Assembly: GCA_963837345.1 (NCBI GenBank)
Contig: CAWIMX010000001.1
Coordinates: forward strand, 3,658,001-3,722,000
DNA length: 64,000 nt
Reading direction: 5' to 3'
Source of the DNA: CAWIMX01 sp963837345
GTDB lineage: Bacteria > Acidobacteriota > Vicinamibacteria > Vicinamibacterales > CAVVIG01
Position numbers and translations under genes: made by a program. Below, piece after piece: positions 1 through 8,523 of the stretch. Position 1 is the first letter of the stretch; each line of letters begins with the position of its first letter. The notes below the pieces were generated by a model. The model did not search any database and was not told where the DNA came from. It worked only from the letters and a program-made list of their open reading frames with translations.

Positions 1-884
1 AGCGCGGTGTCGCGGACGGCATGGCTGGCCCGCAGGTCGTAGATGACCGTGGCGCCCGGCGACTTGAGCAGGAAGGCTTCGGCGAGAAGCGCCGTGATGA
101 AATCGCCCGAAATGAACTCGCCGGACCCGTCGATGAAAAAGCACCGATCGGCATCGCCGTCCCATGCGATGCCGATGTCGGCCCGTTCGGCGACCACGCG
201 TTCGACGATGTCCCGCCGGTTCTCTTCGATCAGCGGATTCGCTTCGTGGTTCGGGAACCGCCCGTCGATCTCGAAAGAGAGCCGGGTCGTGCGGCAGGGA
301 AGGCGTGCGAACAGCTTCGGCGCCACCAGCCCCGCCATCCCGCTGCCGGCGTCGAGGACGACATTGAAGGGGCGGACGATCGACGGATCGATGAACGACA
401 TCACGTGATCAACGTAGGCGTCGATCACGTCGCGCGATTCGACGCGCCCGCGGGCGGCCACGGACGGCGGAAGCCGGCCGGTGCCGATCATGTCTCGGAT
501 GTCGTCGATGCCGGCGTCGCCGCTGAGGGGCAGGGCCTCGCGTCGGACCATTTTCATGCCGTTGTACTGCTTCGGGTTGTGCGAGGCGGTGATCTCGACG
601 CCGCCGTCGAGGCCATCGCGCGCCACGGCGAAGTACAGCATGTCGGTCGGGATCATGCCGTAGTCGACCACGTCGGCGCCCTGTGACGTCGCGCCGTCGA
701 CGAACGCCGCCGCCAGGGCCGGTGACGAGAGGCGCATGTCGCGGCCGATCCCGATGCGACGAGCGCCGAGGTAGGCGACAAAGCCGGCGCCGATGGCGCG
801 GGCGGCGTCTTCGTTGACCTCCTCGGGATAGATCCCGCGGACGTCGTACGCCTTGAAGATCGACGGATCGATCGCAACAGTCAT
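1..884 (-). CDS. phosphomannomutase/phosphoglucomutase, C-terminus beyond window
   Basis: Alpha-D-phosphohexomutase that interconverts hexose 1- and 6-phosphates in the cytoplasm, supplying sugar-1-phosphate for nucleotide-sugar synthesis. I translated the reverse strand from the ATG at 884; about 294 residues are visible and the rest lies off the left edge (family about 450). The catalytic phosphoserine loop TASHNP (Ser near residue 101) and the metal-binding loop DGDADR (near residue 245) are both present, so the visible part looks active. It starts 10 bp after the nucleotidyltransferase gene, whose product would use its sugar-1-phosphate, so the two are probably co-transcribed. Mannose versus glucose specificity cannot be decided here. 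Confidence 0.9.
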   Translation of the reverse strand, partial: MTVAIDPSIFKAYDVRGIYPEEVNEDAARAIGAGFVAYLGARRIGIGRDMRLSSPALAAAFVDGATSQGADVVDYGMIPTDMLYFAVARDGLDGGVEITASHNPKQYNGMKMVRREALPLSGDAGIDDIRDMIGTGRLPPSVAARGRVESRDVIDAYVDHVMSFIDPSIVRPFNVVLDAGSGMAGLVAPKLFARLPCRTTRLSFEIDGRFPNHEANPLIEENRRDIVERVVAERADIGIAWDGDADRCFFIDGSGEFISGDFITALLAEAFLLKSPGATVIYDLRASHAVRDTA

Positions 885-894
885 GAAGGGTCGC

Positions 895-1950
895 CTAGAG
901 CCGGCTGTAGTCGGTGATTACCGACTTGTCGCCCAGCACGACGCCGCCGTCGACGATCGCGTTCCGGCCCACGTGACAGTGTCTCCCGAGAATGGACTGG
1001 CGGACGAGCGCCTCCTGGCTCACGCGCGTATTCGGCCAGACGATCGACTGCTCGACGACGGCGTGCTCCTCGACGTGGCAGTTGCGGCCGACGACGCTGT
1101 AGGGGCCAATGCGGGCGCCGGCCTTCACCACGGTGTCCCTATCGATGAAACAGGGCGCCTCCACGACGGCTCCGTGCTCGACGCGGGCGCCGGCCGCGAT
1201 CCACCGGCCGTCCTCGCCAGCCTCGCACGGCGTGCGGCGGCACCGGCCGTCCATGATGTCGCGGTGCACCTGCATGTACTTCTCGGGCGTGCCGATGTCG
1301 ATCCAATAGCCCCGATCGACGTAGGCGACGAAGGTGTCACCGCGCTCGATCAGCGAGGGAAAGTAGCTGCGCTCGATCGACCAGGGCGTGTCCCTGGGAA
1401 TACGGTCGAACGTGTCGGGTTCGAGCACGTAGATGCCGGCGTTGATCGTGTTGCAGGTGATTTCAGCAGAATTGGGCTTCTCGATGAAGCGGGTGACGTT
1501 GCCGTGCGTGTCGGTCTCGACGAGACCGTACGCGCTCGGATTCTCGACCGGCGTGAGCACGATCGTGGCTTTGGCGCGGCGCTCGCGGTGCAGGGCCACG
1601 ACCCGCGCGAGATCGATCTCGGTGAGCACGTCGCCGTTGAAGACCACGATCGACTCGTGCAAGGTCTCGCCGGCGTAGCGGACCGCGCCCGCCGTGCCGA
1701 GCGGCACGGGCTCCACGACGTACCGGATGGCGAGCCCGAGATCGGCGCCGTCGGCGAAGATCTCTTCGATCCGGCGCGGCTGGTAGTTGAGGCTCAGGAC
1801 GACTTCGTCGATCTCCGGCACGCCCCGCAGCAGGTCGAGCTGATAGCGGAGGAACGGGCGATCGAAGATCGGGACGATCGGCTTGGGCGTGTGGATCGTG
1901 AGCGGACGCAGGCGCGTGCCCTTGCCGCCCGCCAGCAGAATCGCCTTCAT
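895..1950 (-). CDS. sugar-1-phosphate nucleotidyltransferase (GDP-mannose pyrophosphorylase-like)
   Basis: Forms an NDP-sugar from NTP and sugar-1-phosphate. The 351-residue protein begins with the nucleotide-binding signature LLAGGKGTRLRP (residues 5-16). It continues through a Rossmann-like transferase domain with the FNGDVL metal loop near residue 108. It ends in a left-handed beta-helix of hexapeptide repeats (about residues 255-351; IGPYSVVGRN, VEEHAVVEQS), as in GDP-mannose or glucose-1-phosphate pyrophosphorylases. It lies directly upstream of the phosphohexomutase and is divergent from pgsA, only 22 bp away. Whether GDP-mannose, dTDP-glucose or another product is made cannot be read from the sequence. 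Confidence 0.88.
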   Translation of the reverse strand: MKAILLAGGKGTRLRPLTIHTPKPIVPIFDRPFLRYQLDLLRGVPEIDEVVLSLNYQPRRIEEIFADGADLGLAIRYVVEPVPLGTAGAVRYAGETLHESIVVFNGDVLTEIDLARVVALHRERRAKATIVLTPVENPSAYGLVETDTHGNVTRFIEKPNSAEITCNTINAGIYVLEPDTFDRIPRDTPWSIERSYFPSLIERGDTFVAYVDRGYWIDIGTPEKYMQVHRDIMDGRCRRTPCEAGEDGRWIAAGARVEHGAVVEAPCFIDRDTVVKAGARIGPYSVVGRNCHVEEHAVVEQSIVWPNTRVSQEALVRQSILGRHCHVGRNAIVDGGVVLGDKSVITDYSRL

Positions 1951-1972
1951 CGCAAACTCTAGATGATATCAT

Positions 1973-2551
1973 GTGCCGGCGGCCGTCATGAACCTGCCGA
2001 ACTCGCTCACCATTTCCCGGATCTTTCTCGTCCCGCTTCTCGTCGTCGTGCTCCTGACGAAGTTCGAGGGCCGGCAGGTCCTTGGCATGCCGAAGGAGCT
2101 CGTCGGCGCGGCCATCTTTGCCCTCGCCTCGCTCACCGACTGGCTGGACGGGTATCTGGCGCGGCGGCGGGATCAGATCACGCCGCTCGGGCAGGTGATC
2201 GATCCGCTGGCCGACAAGCTCCTGACCTCGGCCGCGCTGATCTCGCTCGTGCAGATGGAACTCGCGCCGGCGTGGATCGTCGCGGTCATCATCGGCCGGG
2301 AGTTCGCGGTGACGGCGCTGCGCAGCCTGGCTTACGCGCGCGGCATCGCCGTTCCCGCCTCGCGCCTGGGCAAACTGAAGATGGTGGCGCAGGTCGTGGC
2401 GATCCTCGCGCTCATCCTGGGCCAGCATCAGCGCGGGTCGCTGCTGCTCCTCGGCCAGGGCGCGCTCTGGGTGGTGCTCGCCACGGCGCTGGTCTCGGCG
2501 GGCGACTATTTCCGCCGGTTCAGCGTGCTGATCGGGCCGCGGGTGCCCTAG
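1973..2551 (+). CDS. pgsA: CDP-diacylglycerol--glycerol-3-phosphate 3-phosphatidyltransferase
   Basis: Membrane enzyme that makes phosphatidylglycerol phosphate from CDP-diacylglycerol and glycerol-3-phosphate, the first step to phosphatidylglycerol. The CDP-alcohol phosphatidyltransferase signature DG-x2-AR-x8-G-x3-D-x3-D is present (DGYLAR then GQVIDPLADK, about residues 59-82). The chain is hydrophobic with several predicted membrane segments, and its 192 residues match the family length. The GTG at 1973 is the longest start; the ATG at 1988 (MNLPNSLT) is equally or more likely, because homologues begin near the NxPNxLT motif. It stands alone between a divergent and a convergent minus-strand gene. 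Confidence 0.92.
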   Translation: MPAAVMNLPNSLTISRIFLVPLLVVVLLTKFEGRQVLGMPKELVGAAIFALASLTDWLDGYLARRRDQITPLGQVIDPLADKLLTSAALISLVQMELAPAWIVAVIIGREFAVTALRSLAYARGIAVPASRLGKLKMVAQVVAILALILGQHQRGSLLLLGQGALWVVLATALVSAGDYFRRFSVLIGPRVP

Positions 2552-2573
2552 GCTCGCGGCGGGCGGGTGCGCC

Positions 2574-3425
2574 TCATGGCGTCGCCCGTTGCGCGCGGGC
2601 CGTCAGCTCGGCGACACGCTTCCGCGCGTCTTCGAGGTGGTCGCTCTGCTCGAACTCGTCCACGATTCGCGCGAAGTACGGCAGCGCCTGGGCGACGCCT
2701 GCCTGGCTGGGTCCGTCGGCGCCTCGTTGCGTGAAGGCTTCGAGCAACGACTCGCCGAGGAAGTAGTACACGTCGTCGCGCCCCGTATAGTCGGGATCCT
2801 CCTTGAGGAGGCTCTGAAAACGGTCGATCGCGCCGCTCCACCACTTGATCCGGTAGTAGAAGAAGCCGACACCGAACTCATGGTCGCCCAGACGGTCTTT
2901 CGCCTCGCGGAGCCTCGCGCGCGCTTCGGGCATCAGGTCGCTGTTCGGGTACCGCGCCACGAAGGTTTCGAAGGCGCTGATCGCGTCCTTCGTCTCGCTC
3001 TGGTCGCGCTGTGCGCTCCGCATCTGCTTGAAGTGGGCGAGCGACAGCTGGTACTGCGCGTAATCGGCGCGCTGATGCGTCGGGTAGAAGGTCAGGAACT
3101 CCGTGAACTCGCCGATGGCGCTCACGAGCGCTTCGGGCGTCCCTTCGCCGATGTAGGTGTCGCCGATCCCGAGCTTGGCGTCCGGTCGATACGTGCTTTG
3201 CGTGTAAGTTTCGAACACTTCCTTGAAGTATTCGCGCGCGGTGAGCCATTTGTGGTCGTCGAGTGCCGCTTTGCCGCGCTCGAAGAGAAAGCGGTCGGGT
3301 TCGAGCGTGCCCGGGGGCACGGTGTTCCGGCCCGCGCTGGCACAGCCGGCCACGATGAGGGCGGCTGCTGCACACGCGATCGGTCGCGCGGCCCGGGCGA
3401 GCAATCGGCGAATGATGGGCATCAT
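2574..3425 (-). CDS. bamD: outer membrane assembly lipoprotein BamD
   Basis: Lipoprotein subunit of the BAM complex that folds beta-barrel proteins into the outer membrane. The 283-residue precursor has a lipoprotein signal with a lipobox ending VAGC (Cys28) after a hydrophobic stretch. It continues with TPR-like repeats (residues about 45-270), including FLTFYPTHQRADYAQYQLS and a match to the usual FxxRYPNSDLxPEAR repeat. It is the last gene of a long minus-strand chain; its ATG overlaps the stop of the epimerase gene (ATGA at 3422-3425). Presence of BamD implies an outer membrane. Confidence 0.88.
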   Translation of the reverse strand: MMPIIRRLLARAARPIACAAAALIVAGCASAGRNTVPPGTLEPDRFLFERGKAALDDHKWLTAREYFKEVFETYTQSTYRPDAKLGIGDTYIGEGTPEALVSAIGEFTEFLTFYPTHQRADYAQYQLSLAHFKQMRSAQRDQSETKDAISAFETFVARYPNSDLMPEARARLREAKDRLGDHEFGVGFFYYRIKWWSGAIDRFQSLLKEDPDYTGRDDVYYFLGESLLEAFTQRGADGPSQAGVAQALPYFARIVDEFEQSDHLEDARKRVAELTARAQRATP

Positions 3426-4369
3426 GAATGCGTCAGCGCGTCTTCGAGCCAGCGGTATTCGGCGCGCAGGCCCACGTCGAGCCCGGTACGGGGCGTAAAG
3501 TCCAGGTCCCGTCGGGCGAGCGAGGTGTCGGCGTAGGTGTGGCGCATGTCACCCTTCTGCGCCGGATCCATGGTCAGCGCAGGGCGCCGGCCAGCCACCT
3601 GCCCCACGAGATCGAGCACGTCGTGCATCGAAACGCGGGCGCCGCCTCCGATATTGTATACACGGCCCGGAACGCCACGCAGGCCCGCGGCGGCCGTGGC
3701 GGCCACCGCATCGCCGACGAACGTGAAGTCGCGGGTCTGGCCGCCGTCGCCGAACAGATGGAACGATTCACCCAGGAGCGTGGCCCGCAGCAGCTTGTGA
3801 AAGGCCATGTCGGGACGCTGCCGGGGACCGTAGACGGTGAAGTACCGCAGGGAGACCGTCGGGACGCCGTAATTCACGAAATACAGATGGCAGAGCTGCT
3901 CGCCGGCGAGCTTGGTGACGCCGTAGGGCGAGACGGGCTGCGGCAGGGCGTCCTCCCGCATGGGAATGGCGGCCGCGTCGCCGTACACCGAGGAGCTCGA
4001 GGCGAACACGAACCGTTCCAGGGGGCGGGAAACCGAGGCCTCGAGAAGCGCTTGCGTGGCTTCCACGTTGTTGACTGTATAGACGTGGAAATCGCGTCCC
4101 CAGCTCTTGCGGACGCCGGCCTGGGCGGCCAGATGGAACACGTGGGTCCGATCCGCCAGGAGCGTCCGGAGGTCGGCCTCCTGGAGGGCCGACTCCACGA
4201 ACCGGAACCGCGCCTGGGGCACGAGCGCCGCCAGGTTGCGCTCCTTGGCGGCGCGCGGGTAGTAGTCGGTGAAGCAGTCGAGGCCGACGACGTCGGCGCC
4301 GTCGGCCAGGAGACGCTCAGCCAGTGTGGATCCGATGAACCCGGCGGCGCCGGTGACCAGGGCCTTCAC
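3422..4369 (-). CDS. NAD-dependent sugar-nucleotide epimerase (extended SDR)
   Basis: Probable UDP-glucose or UDP-glucuronate 4-epimerase/dehydratase-family enzyme acting on nucleotide sugars. The 315-residue protein starts with the NAD-binding motif TGAAGFIGS (GxxGxxG, residues 6-14). It carries the catalytic YxxxK (PYGVTKLAGE) with an upstream serine run (FASSSSVYG). The GTG at 4369 is chosen because VKALVTGAAGFIG is the natural N-terminus and it overlaps the thioesterase stop as GTGA. A longer in-frame extension upstream would only read through the thioesterase gene in another frame. Substrate specificity is not readable. Confidence 0.88.
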   Translation of the reverse strand: MKALVTGAAGFIGSTLAERLLADGADVVGLDCFTDYYPRAAKERNLAALVPQARFRFVESALQEADLRTLLADRTHVFHLAAQAGVRKSWGRDFHVYTVNNVEATQALLEASVSRPLERFVFASSSSVYGDAAAIPMREDALPQPVSPYGVTKLAGEQLCHLYFVNYGVPTVSLRYFTVYGPRQRPDMAFHKLLRATLLGESFHLFGDGGQTRDFTFVGDAVAATAAAGLRGVPGRVYNIGGGARVSMHDVLDLVGQVAGRRPALTMDPAQKGDMRHTYADTSLARRDLDFTPRTGLDVGLRAEYRWLEDALTHS

Positions 4370-4794
4370 GCCGCGGGGCCGCCGCCCTTGCCCGGATTGA
4401 GCGCGTCCTGCACGCGGGCCGGCAGGCGGCATGGCCGGCCGGTGCGGTCGAGCGACGCGTGCACCGTGTAGCCGACGGCGATGAGGGTCGCGTCGACCGG
4501 CCGGATCACCTCGTAGTCGAAGCGAACGCGCACCGGCGACACTGCGCGACCCGTCGCCCGCACCTCGAGCTCGTCGTCGTAGCGCGAGGGTTGCCGGTAG
4601 TCGCACGACGCCTCGATGACGGGAAGCGAGAAGCCAGCGGCCTCCATCTCGCGATAGGTCGATCCCGACTGGCGGAGGAGGTCGGTGCGGGCCACCTCGA
4701 ACCAGACGAAATAGTTGGCGTAGTAGACCACGCCCATCTGGTCGGTTTCGGCGTATCGGACGCGGAGGCGCGAGACCGCGGATGGCACGCTCAC
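4366..4794 (-). CDS. acyl-CoA thioesterase, hotdog fold (YbgC/4HBT type)
   Basis: Hydrolyses acyl-CoA or similar thioesters in the cytoplasm. The 142-residue single hotdog domain carries the 4-hydroxybenzoyl-CoA thioesterase signature YAETDQMGVVYYANYFVWFE (from residue 14), including the catalytic Asp and the YYANYF helix start. Length fits the family (130-150). It overlaps rpe upstream (ATGA at 4791-4794) and the epimerase downstream (GTGA at 4366-4369), so it sits inside a translationally coupled chain. In proteobacteria YbgC neighbours the Tol-Pal genes; here the envelope link is bamD two genes downstream. Its physiological substrate is unknown. Confidence 0.88.
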   Translation of the reverse strand: MSVPSAVSRLRVRYAETDQMGVVYYANYFVWFEVARTDLLRQSGSTYREMEAAGFSLPVIEASCDYRQPSRYDDELEVRATGRAVSPVRVRFDYEVIRPVDATLIAVGYTVHASLDRTGRPCRLPARVQDALNPGKGGGPAA

Positions 4795-5474
4795 CGGGCG
4801 GCGGGTGAGGGCAGGGCCGCCTCGGCGGCGGCCTTCAGGGCCCGAGTGGCGCGCTCGGGGTCTGGCGCGTGGAAGATCGCGGACCCGGCGACGAGGAGGC
4901 GCGCGCCGGCCGCCACGACGCGAGACACGGTCGTCTGATCGATGCCGCCGTCGATCTCGACGTCGGCCGCGCTGCCGGCGCGATCGAGCAAGGCGCGCAC
5001 CTCGCGCACTTTGGCTTCGCTTCGCGGAATGAATGTCTGCCCGCCGAATCCGGGATTGACCGACATCACGAGCACGAAATCGACGTCGCCGGCCACTTCC
5101 TCGATCGCGACGATCGGCGTGGATGGGTTGAGCACCGCGCCGGCTTTCACACCGAGGGCCTTGATGGCGTGAATCGTGCGGTGCAGGTGCGGCAGCACTT
5201 CGACGTGGACCGACATCATGGCGGCGCCGGCCTCGGCGAAGGCGTCGAGGTAGCGGTCCGGCTCGGCGATCATCAGGTGGACGTCGAGCGGGACATGGGC
5301 CACGCGCCGGATCGCGCGGACGACGGGCGGCCCGATCGTGATGTTCGGCACGAAATGGCCGTCCATGACGTCGACGTGAATCAGGTCCGCACCTCCGCGC
5401 TCGACGGCGGCGATGGCGTCGCCGAGCGCCGCGAAATCGGCCGACAGAATCGAGGGCGCGAGGCGCACGCTCAC
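4791..5474 (-). CDS. rpe: ribulose-phosphate 3-epimerase
   Basis: Interconverts D-ribulose 5-phosphate and D-xylulose 5-phosphate in the pentose phosphate pathway. The 227-residue TIM barrel shows the family hallmarks APSILSADF (residues 6-14), HVDVMDGHFVPNITIGP (34-50) with the metal-binding His/Asp pair, HLMI, MSVNPGFGGQ and EIDGGI. Nothing is missing. The gene is coupled by ATGA overlaps to the PASTA protein upstream and the thioesterase downstream. The order def-fmt-rsmB-(x)-rpe recalls the Firmicutes order in which stp and prkC occupy the (x) position. Confidence 0.97.
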   Translation of the reverse strand: MSVRLAPSILSADFAALGDAIAAVERGGADLIHVDVMDGHFVPNITIGPPVVRAIRRVAHVPLDVHLMIAEPDRYLDAFAEAGAAMMSVHVEVLPHLHRTIHAIKALGVKAGAVLNPSTPIVAIEEVAGDVDFVLVMSVNPGFGGQTFIPRSEAKVREVRALLDRAGSAADVEIDGGIDQTTVSRVVAAGARLLVAGSAIFHAPDPERATRALKAAAEAALPSPAAR

Positions 5475-6193
5475 TGGCTGACCTCGAGGGCGATGGGTTC
5501 GCCGGGCCCGATTTGAAAACCCGCCTGGGGGTTCTGCCGGATCACCGTACCGGGATTGACGCCCGGATAGGGCGCGGTCCCGACCACCGCCACGCGGAAG
5601 CCGTGGCCGCGCAGGAGATCGGCGGCGCGATCGCCGTCGACGCCGATCAGATCGGGCATGACGTAGGTCGCACTGAGCTCGCCGCGGTTGACCAGGAGCG
5701 CCACGCCGGCGGCGGCCGCGTCGGGAGGCGGGTCCTGCGCCACGACCGCGTCCGAGGGGTAGCCGGTCGAACGGATCTCGGAGACGCCGGATACGAGCAG
5801 GCCGGCCTGCGCCAGCTGCAGCTCCGCTGTGCGTTCAGACTCGCCCACGAGCGCGGGCACCGTCGAGGCGCTCGATCCCGTGCTCAGCCAGACTCGAACG
5901 CTGCGGCTCCGCCTGGTCACAGCGCCGGCCTGCGGGCTCTGCGTGACGATCCGTCCGGCGGGAATGTGGGGATCGGAGCGGCCCGTCTCGTCCACTTGCA
6001 CGTTGAGACCGAACGTCGTGGCGAGCGAGGTGGCCTCTTCCGCCGTTCGATTTACGAGATCCGGGACCTGCACTTCCCGCGCCCGGAGCGCCATGCGCAT
6101 GGAAAGGCCGGCGAAGACCAAGAAGGTGGCGGCCAGAGCGCCGACCAGCACGAGCAGCTTGCCCGCGCCCACGACGCGAGTTCGGAGGGCCAT
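5471..6193 (-). CDS. membrane-anchored PASTA-domain protein without kinase domain
   Basis: 240-residue protein with a short basic N-terminus, one transmembrane helix (about residues 12-34), then three PASTA modules outside the membrane. They start at about residues 41 (VQVPDLVNRTAEEA), 111 (VPALVGESERTAELQLAQAG) and 178 (MPDLIGVDGDRAADLLRGHG). PASTA modules bind muropeptides or peptidoglycan in Ser/Thr kinases and penicillin-binding proteins. No kinase or transpeptidase domain is present. It follows rsmB by 15 bp and overlaps rpe by ATGA, so it takes the place held by stp-prkC in Firmicutes. Function is unknown; a cell-wall sensing or scaffolding role is inference. Confidence 0.88.
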   Translation of the reverse strand: MALRTRVVGAGKLLVLVGALAATFLVFAGLSMRMALRAREVQVPDLVNRTAEEATSLATTFGLNVQVDETGRSDPHIPAGRIVTQSPQAGAVTRRSRSVRVWLSTGSSASTVPALVGESERTAELQLAQAGLLVSGVSEIRSTGYPSDAVVAQDPPPDAAAAGVALLVNRGELSATYVMPDLIGVDGDRAADLLRGHGFRVAVVGTAPYPGVNPGTVIRQNPQAGFQIGPGEPIALEVSQ

Positions 6194-6208
6194 CGAGTCG
6201 AAATCGTA

Positions 6209-7570
6209 CTACAACTTCGGGTTGTCGATTCGCTCGAGCGCCGCGGCGAAGAATACTTCGAGGCCGTGCACGTCGGGCGCCGTGCGCAAGCGCCCCCGCC
6301 CGTCGACGACCGCCGCGGGAAGCGGAGACGCGGTCCGCAGATCGACGGCCCGAAACGCCGTGGCCCTCGCCAGCCATCCGTCGACGACCTCGTCGTTCTC
6401 CTCCGGCTCGCTCGAACAGGTCGCGTACACGAGGCGCCCGCCGGGGGCCACGACGGCCGCGGCGTGGTCGAGCATCGCGCGCTGCGCTGCCGCGAGTCGG
6501 ACGAGATCCTCCGGCCGTCGACGCCAGCGGATGTCCGGATCGCGACGCAGAGTGCCGAGGCCCGAGCACGGCGCGTCCACGAAGACGCAATCGAACACGG
6601 CGGGGAACGGCAGTGGGCGCAGCAGATCCGCCTGGACGATGCGGATGTTGGGGGCGCCGCTGGCCATGACGGTCTGACGGAGCAGCTCGATTCGGCGCGG
6701 CCGGACGTCGGCGGCCACGAGCAGCCCGCGCCCGCTCATGGCGGCGGCGAGCGCCGTCGACTTGCCTCCCGGCGAGGCACACGCGTCGAGCACGAGCGAT
6801 CCGGGCTCCCGGCCCGCGGCGAGTGGCACGAGCTGCGACGCCTCGTCCTGGACGAAGTACGGACCGACGGGCAAATCTCGCAGCGGCGTTCCCTCGTCGA
6901 CGATGAGGGCGTCGCGCGCGACGGCGCCACGGTGCACGCGCACTCCGGACGCCTCGAGCGATTCGACAAGCGCGGCCTCGCTCACCCGGAAGGGGTTGCG
7001 CCGGAGGGTGAGCGGCGCCGGGGTGTTGTTGAATCGCAGCCAGGCCTCGGCGCGTTCGAATCCGAGTCGATCGAGCCAGCGGCCCGCCAGCCATTCGGGA
7101 TGCGACAGAGTGATGCTGAAGTATCGCAGGACGGCCGGTCGATCGCCGGTCGCGCCCGGACGCGGGGGCAGGGACAGCGCGTGCCGTCGTCGAGAGATCT
7201 GTCGGAGGACGGCATTGACGAGGCCCGAGGCACTCCGCTTGCCGGCGCGCTTCGCCAGATCGACGGCATCGTCGACGACCGCGGCCGCAGGGACTCTGGT
7301 GAGGTGGAGCAGCTGGTAGGCGCCGAGCCGCAGGATGTCGAGCACCTCCGGGTCCAGCTGACTGGACGGTCGGCGGGCCGTCCGCGCGATGACGTAATCG
7401 AGCGCGTTTCGCCACCGTTCGACGCCCGTGGCGATTTCCGCCGCGAGCGCCCGGTCGCGCGGATCGACCAGATCTGCCCGTGCCGCGGCGAGCGCCGCCG
7501 GGAGATCGGCGCGGGCGTCGGAAACGGCGCGAACGATCTCGTAGGCGGCAACCCGGGCCGGCCCGATCAT
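6209..7570 (-). CDS. rsmB: 16S rRNA (cytosine-967-C5)-methyltransferase
   Basis: SAM-dependent enzyme methylating C967 of 16S rRNA. The 453-residue protein has an N-terminal NusB-like RNA-binding domain (residues about 5-145; ARVAAYEIVRAV). A Rossmann methyltransferase domain follows, with the SAM loop DACASPGGKS. The two catalytic cysteines lie in DAPCSGLGTLRR and YATCSSEPEEN. Length is normal for the family. Its ATG overlaps the fmt stop (ATGA at 7567-7570), the usual fmt-rsmB arrangement. Complete and probably functional. Confidence 0.96.
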   Translation of the reverse strand: MIGPARVAAYEIVRAVSDARADLPAALAAARADLVDPRDRALAAEIATGVERWRNALDYVIARTARRPSSQLDPEVLDILRLGAYQLLHLTRVPAAAVVDDAVDLAKRAGKRSASGLVNAVLRQISRRRHALSLPPRPGATGDRPAVLRYFSITLSHPEWLAGRWLDRLGFERAEAWLRFNNTPAPLTLRRNPFRVSEAALVESLEASGVRVHRGAVARDALIVDEGTPLRDLPVGPYFVQDEASQLVPLAAGREPGSLVLDACASPGGKSTALAAAMSGRGLLVAADVRPRRIELLRQTVMASGAPNIRIVQADLLRPLPFPAVFDCVFVDAPCSGLGTLRRDPDIRWRRRPEDLVRLAAAQRAMLDHAAAVVAPGGRLVYATCSSEPEENDEVVDGWLARATAFRAVDLRTASPLPAAVVDGRGRLRTAPDVHGLEVFFAAALERIDNPKL

Positions 7571-8523
7571 GGCTGCGGCGTGAATCGGGCGTCCGCCGGG
7601 AGCGCGTGCCCCGCGAGAAAGTCGCGGACGCTCATCGCCCGCTTGCCTTCAGCCTGCACCACGAGCGCCTCGATTGCGCCGGCGCCCGTCGCAATACGAA
7701 GCTCGTCGCCGCGCGCCTCGATCACGCGGCCGGGTTCAGCCCGACCCTCGAGCCGGCCCGGGCGCGATCGCAAGAAGATGACGCGCCGAGATCCCAGATA
7801 GGAGTGCGCGTGGGGCCATGGGTGCAGCCCGCGAATCTGGTTGTGAATCTCGGACGCCGCACGCGTCCAGTCGATCTCGGCGTCGTCCCGGGTGATACGT
7901 GGCGCGTAGGTGGCCGTCGCGTCGTCCTGCGGAATTTCGGGGAGCGCGCCGCGGGACAGCCGGTCGAGTGTGGAGACGAGCAACCGGGCGCCGAGCACCG
8001 CCAGATCGCGCTCGACCTCCTGGCTGGTCTCCTCGGGTCCGATCGCACGGCGCTCGGCGGCGAGCATGGGACCGGCGTCGAGCGCCTGCACGACGCGCAT
8101 GATCGTGACGCCGGTCTCGGACTCGCCGGCCATGACGGCACGGTGCACCGGCGCGGCTCCGCGGTAGCGCGGCAGCAGCGACGCGTGCACGTTCACGAGG
8201 CCGCGCGGGGGAATGGCCAGCACCTGCCCAGTGAGAATGCGCCCGTACGCGGCGACGACGCCGATGTCCGCGTCGAGCGCCCGCAACGCATCGAGGAAGA
8301 CGTCGTCGTTGAGCCGGGTCGGCTGGAGGACAACGAGATCGGCCGCGAGGGCCGTCGCCTTCACGTGGGCGTCGGAGGTGTTCTGGCCGCGGCCGCGCGG
8401 ACGATCCGGTTGCGTAACGACACCGACGACCTGGTGGGAAGACGCGAGCAGCGCCTGCAGGCTCGGCACGGCGAAGGCTGGCGTCCCGAAGAGGACCACC
8501 CGGAGGGCGGAAGGGGTCACCAC
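7567..8523 (-). CDS. fmt: methionyl-tRNA formyltransferase
   Basis: Transfers the formyl group of 10-formyl-THF to initiator Met-tRNA. The 318-residue protein has the N-terminal formyltransferase fold (LFGTPAFAVPSL, residues 11-22) and the folate-binding and catalytic signature NVHASLLPRYRGAAPVHRA (111-129). A C-terminal OB-like domain follows from about residue 210. It overlaps def by 7 bp upstream and rsmB by 4 bp downstream, the classical def-fmt-rsmB block. The start at 8523 gives the family length. Confidence 0.97.
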   Translation of the reverse strand: MVTPSALRVVLFGTPAFAVPSLQALLASSHQVVGVVTQPDRPRGRGQNTSDAHVKATALAADLVVLQPTRLNDDVFLDALRALDADIGVVAAYGRILTGQVLAIPPRGLVNVHASLLPRYRGAAPVHRAVMAGESETGVTIMRVVQALDAGPMLAAERRAIGPEETSQEVERDLAVLGARLLVSTLDRLSRGALPEIPQDDATATYAPRITRDDAEIDWTRAASEIHNQIRGLHPWPHAHSYLGSRRVIFLRSRPGRLEGRAEPGRVIEARGDELRIATGAGAIEALVVQAEGKRAMSVRDFLAGHALPADARFTPQP

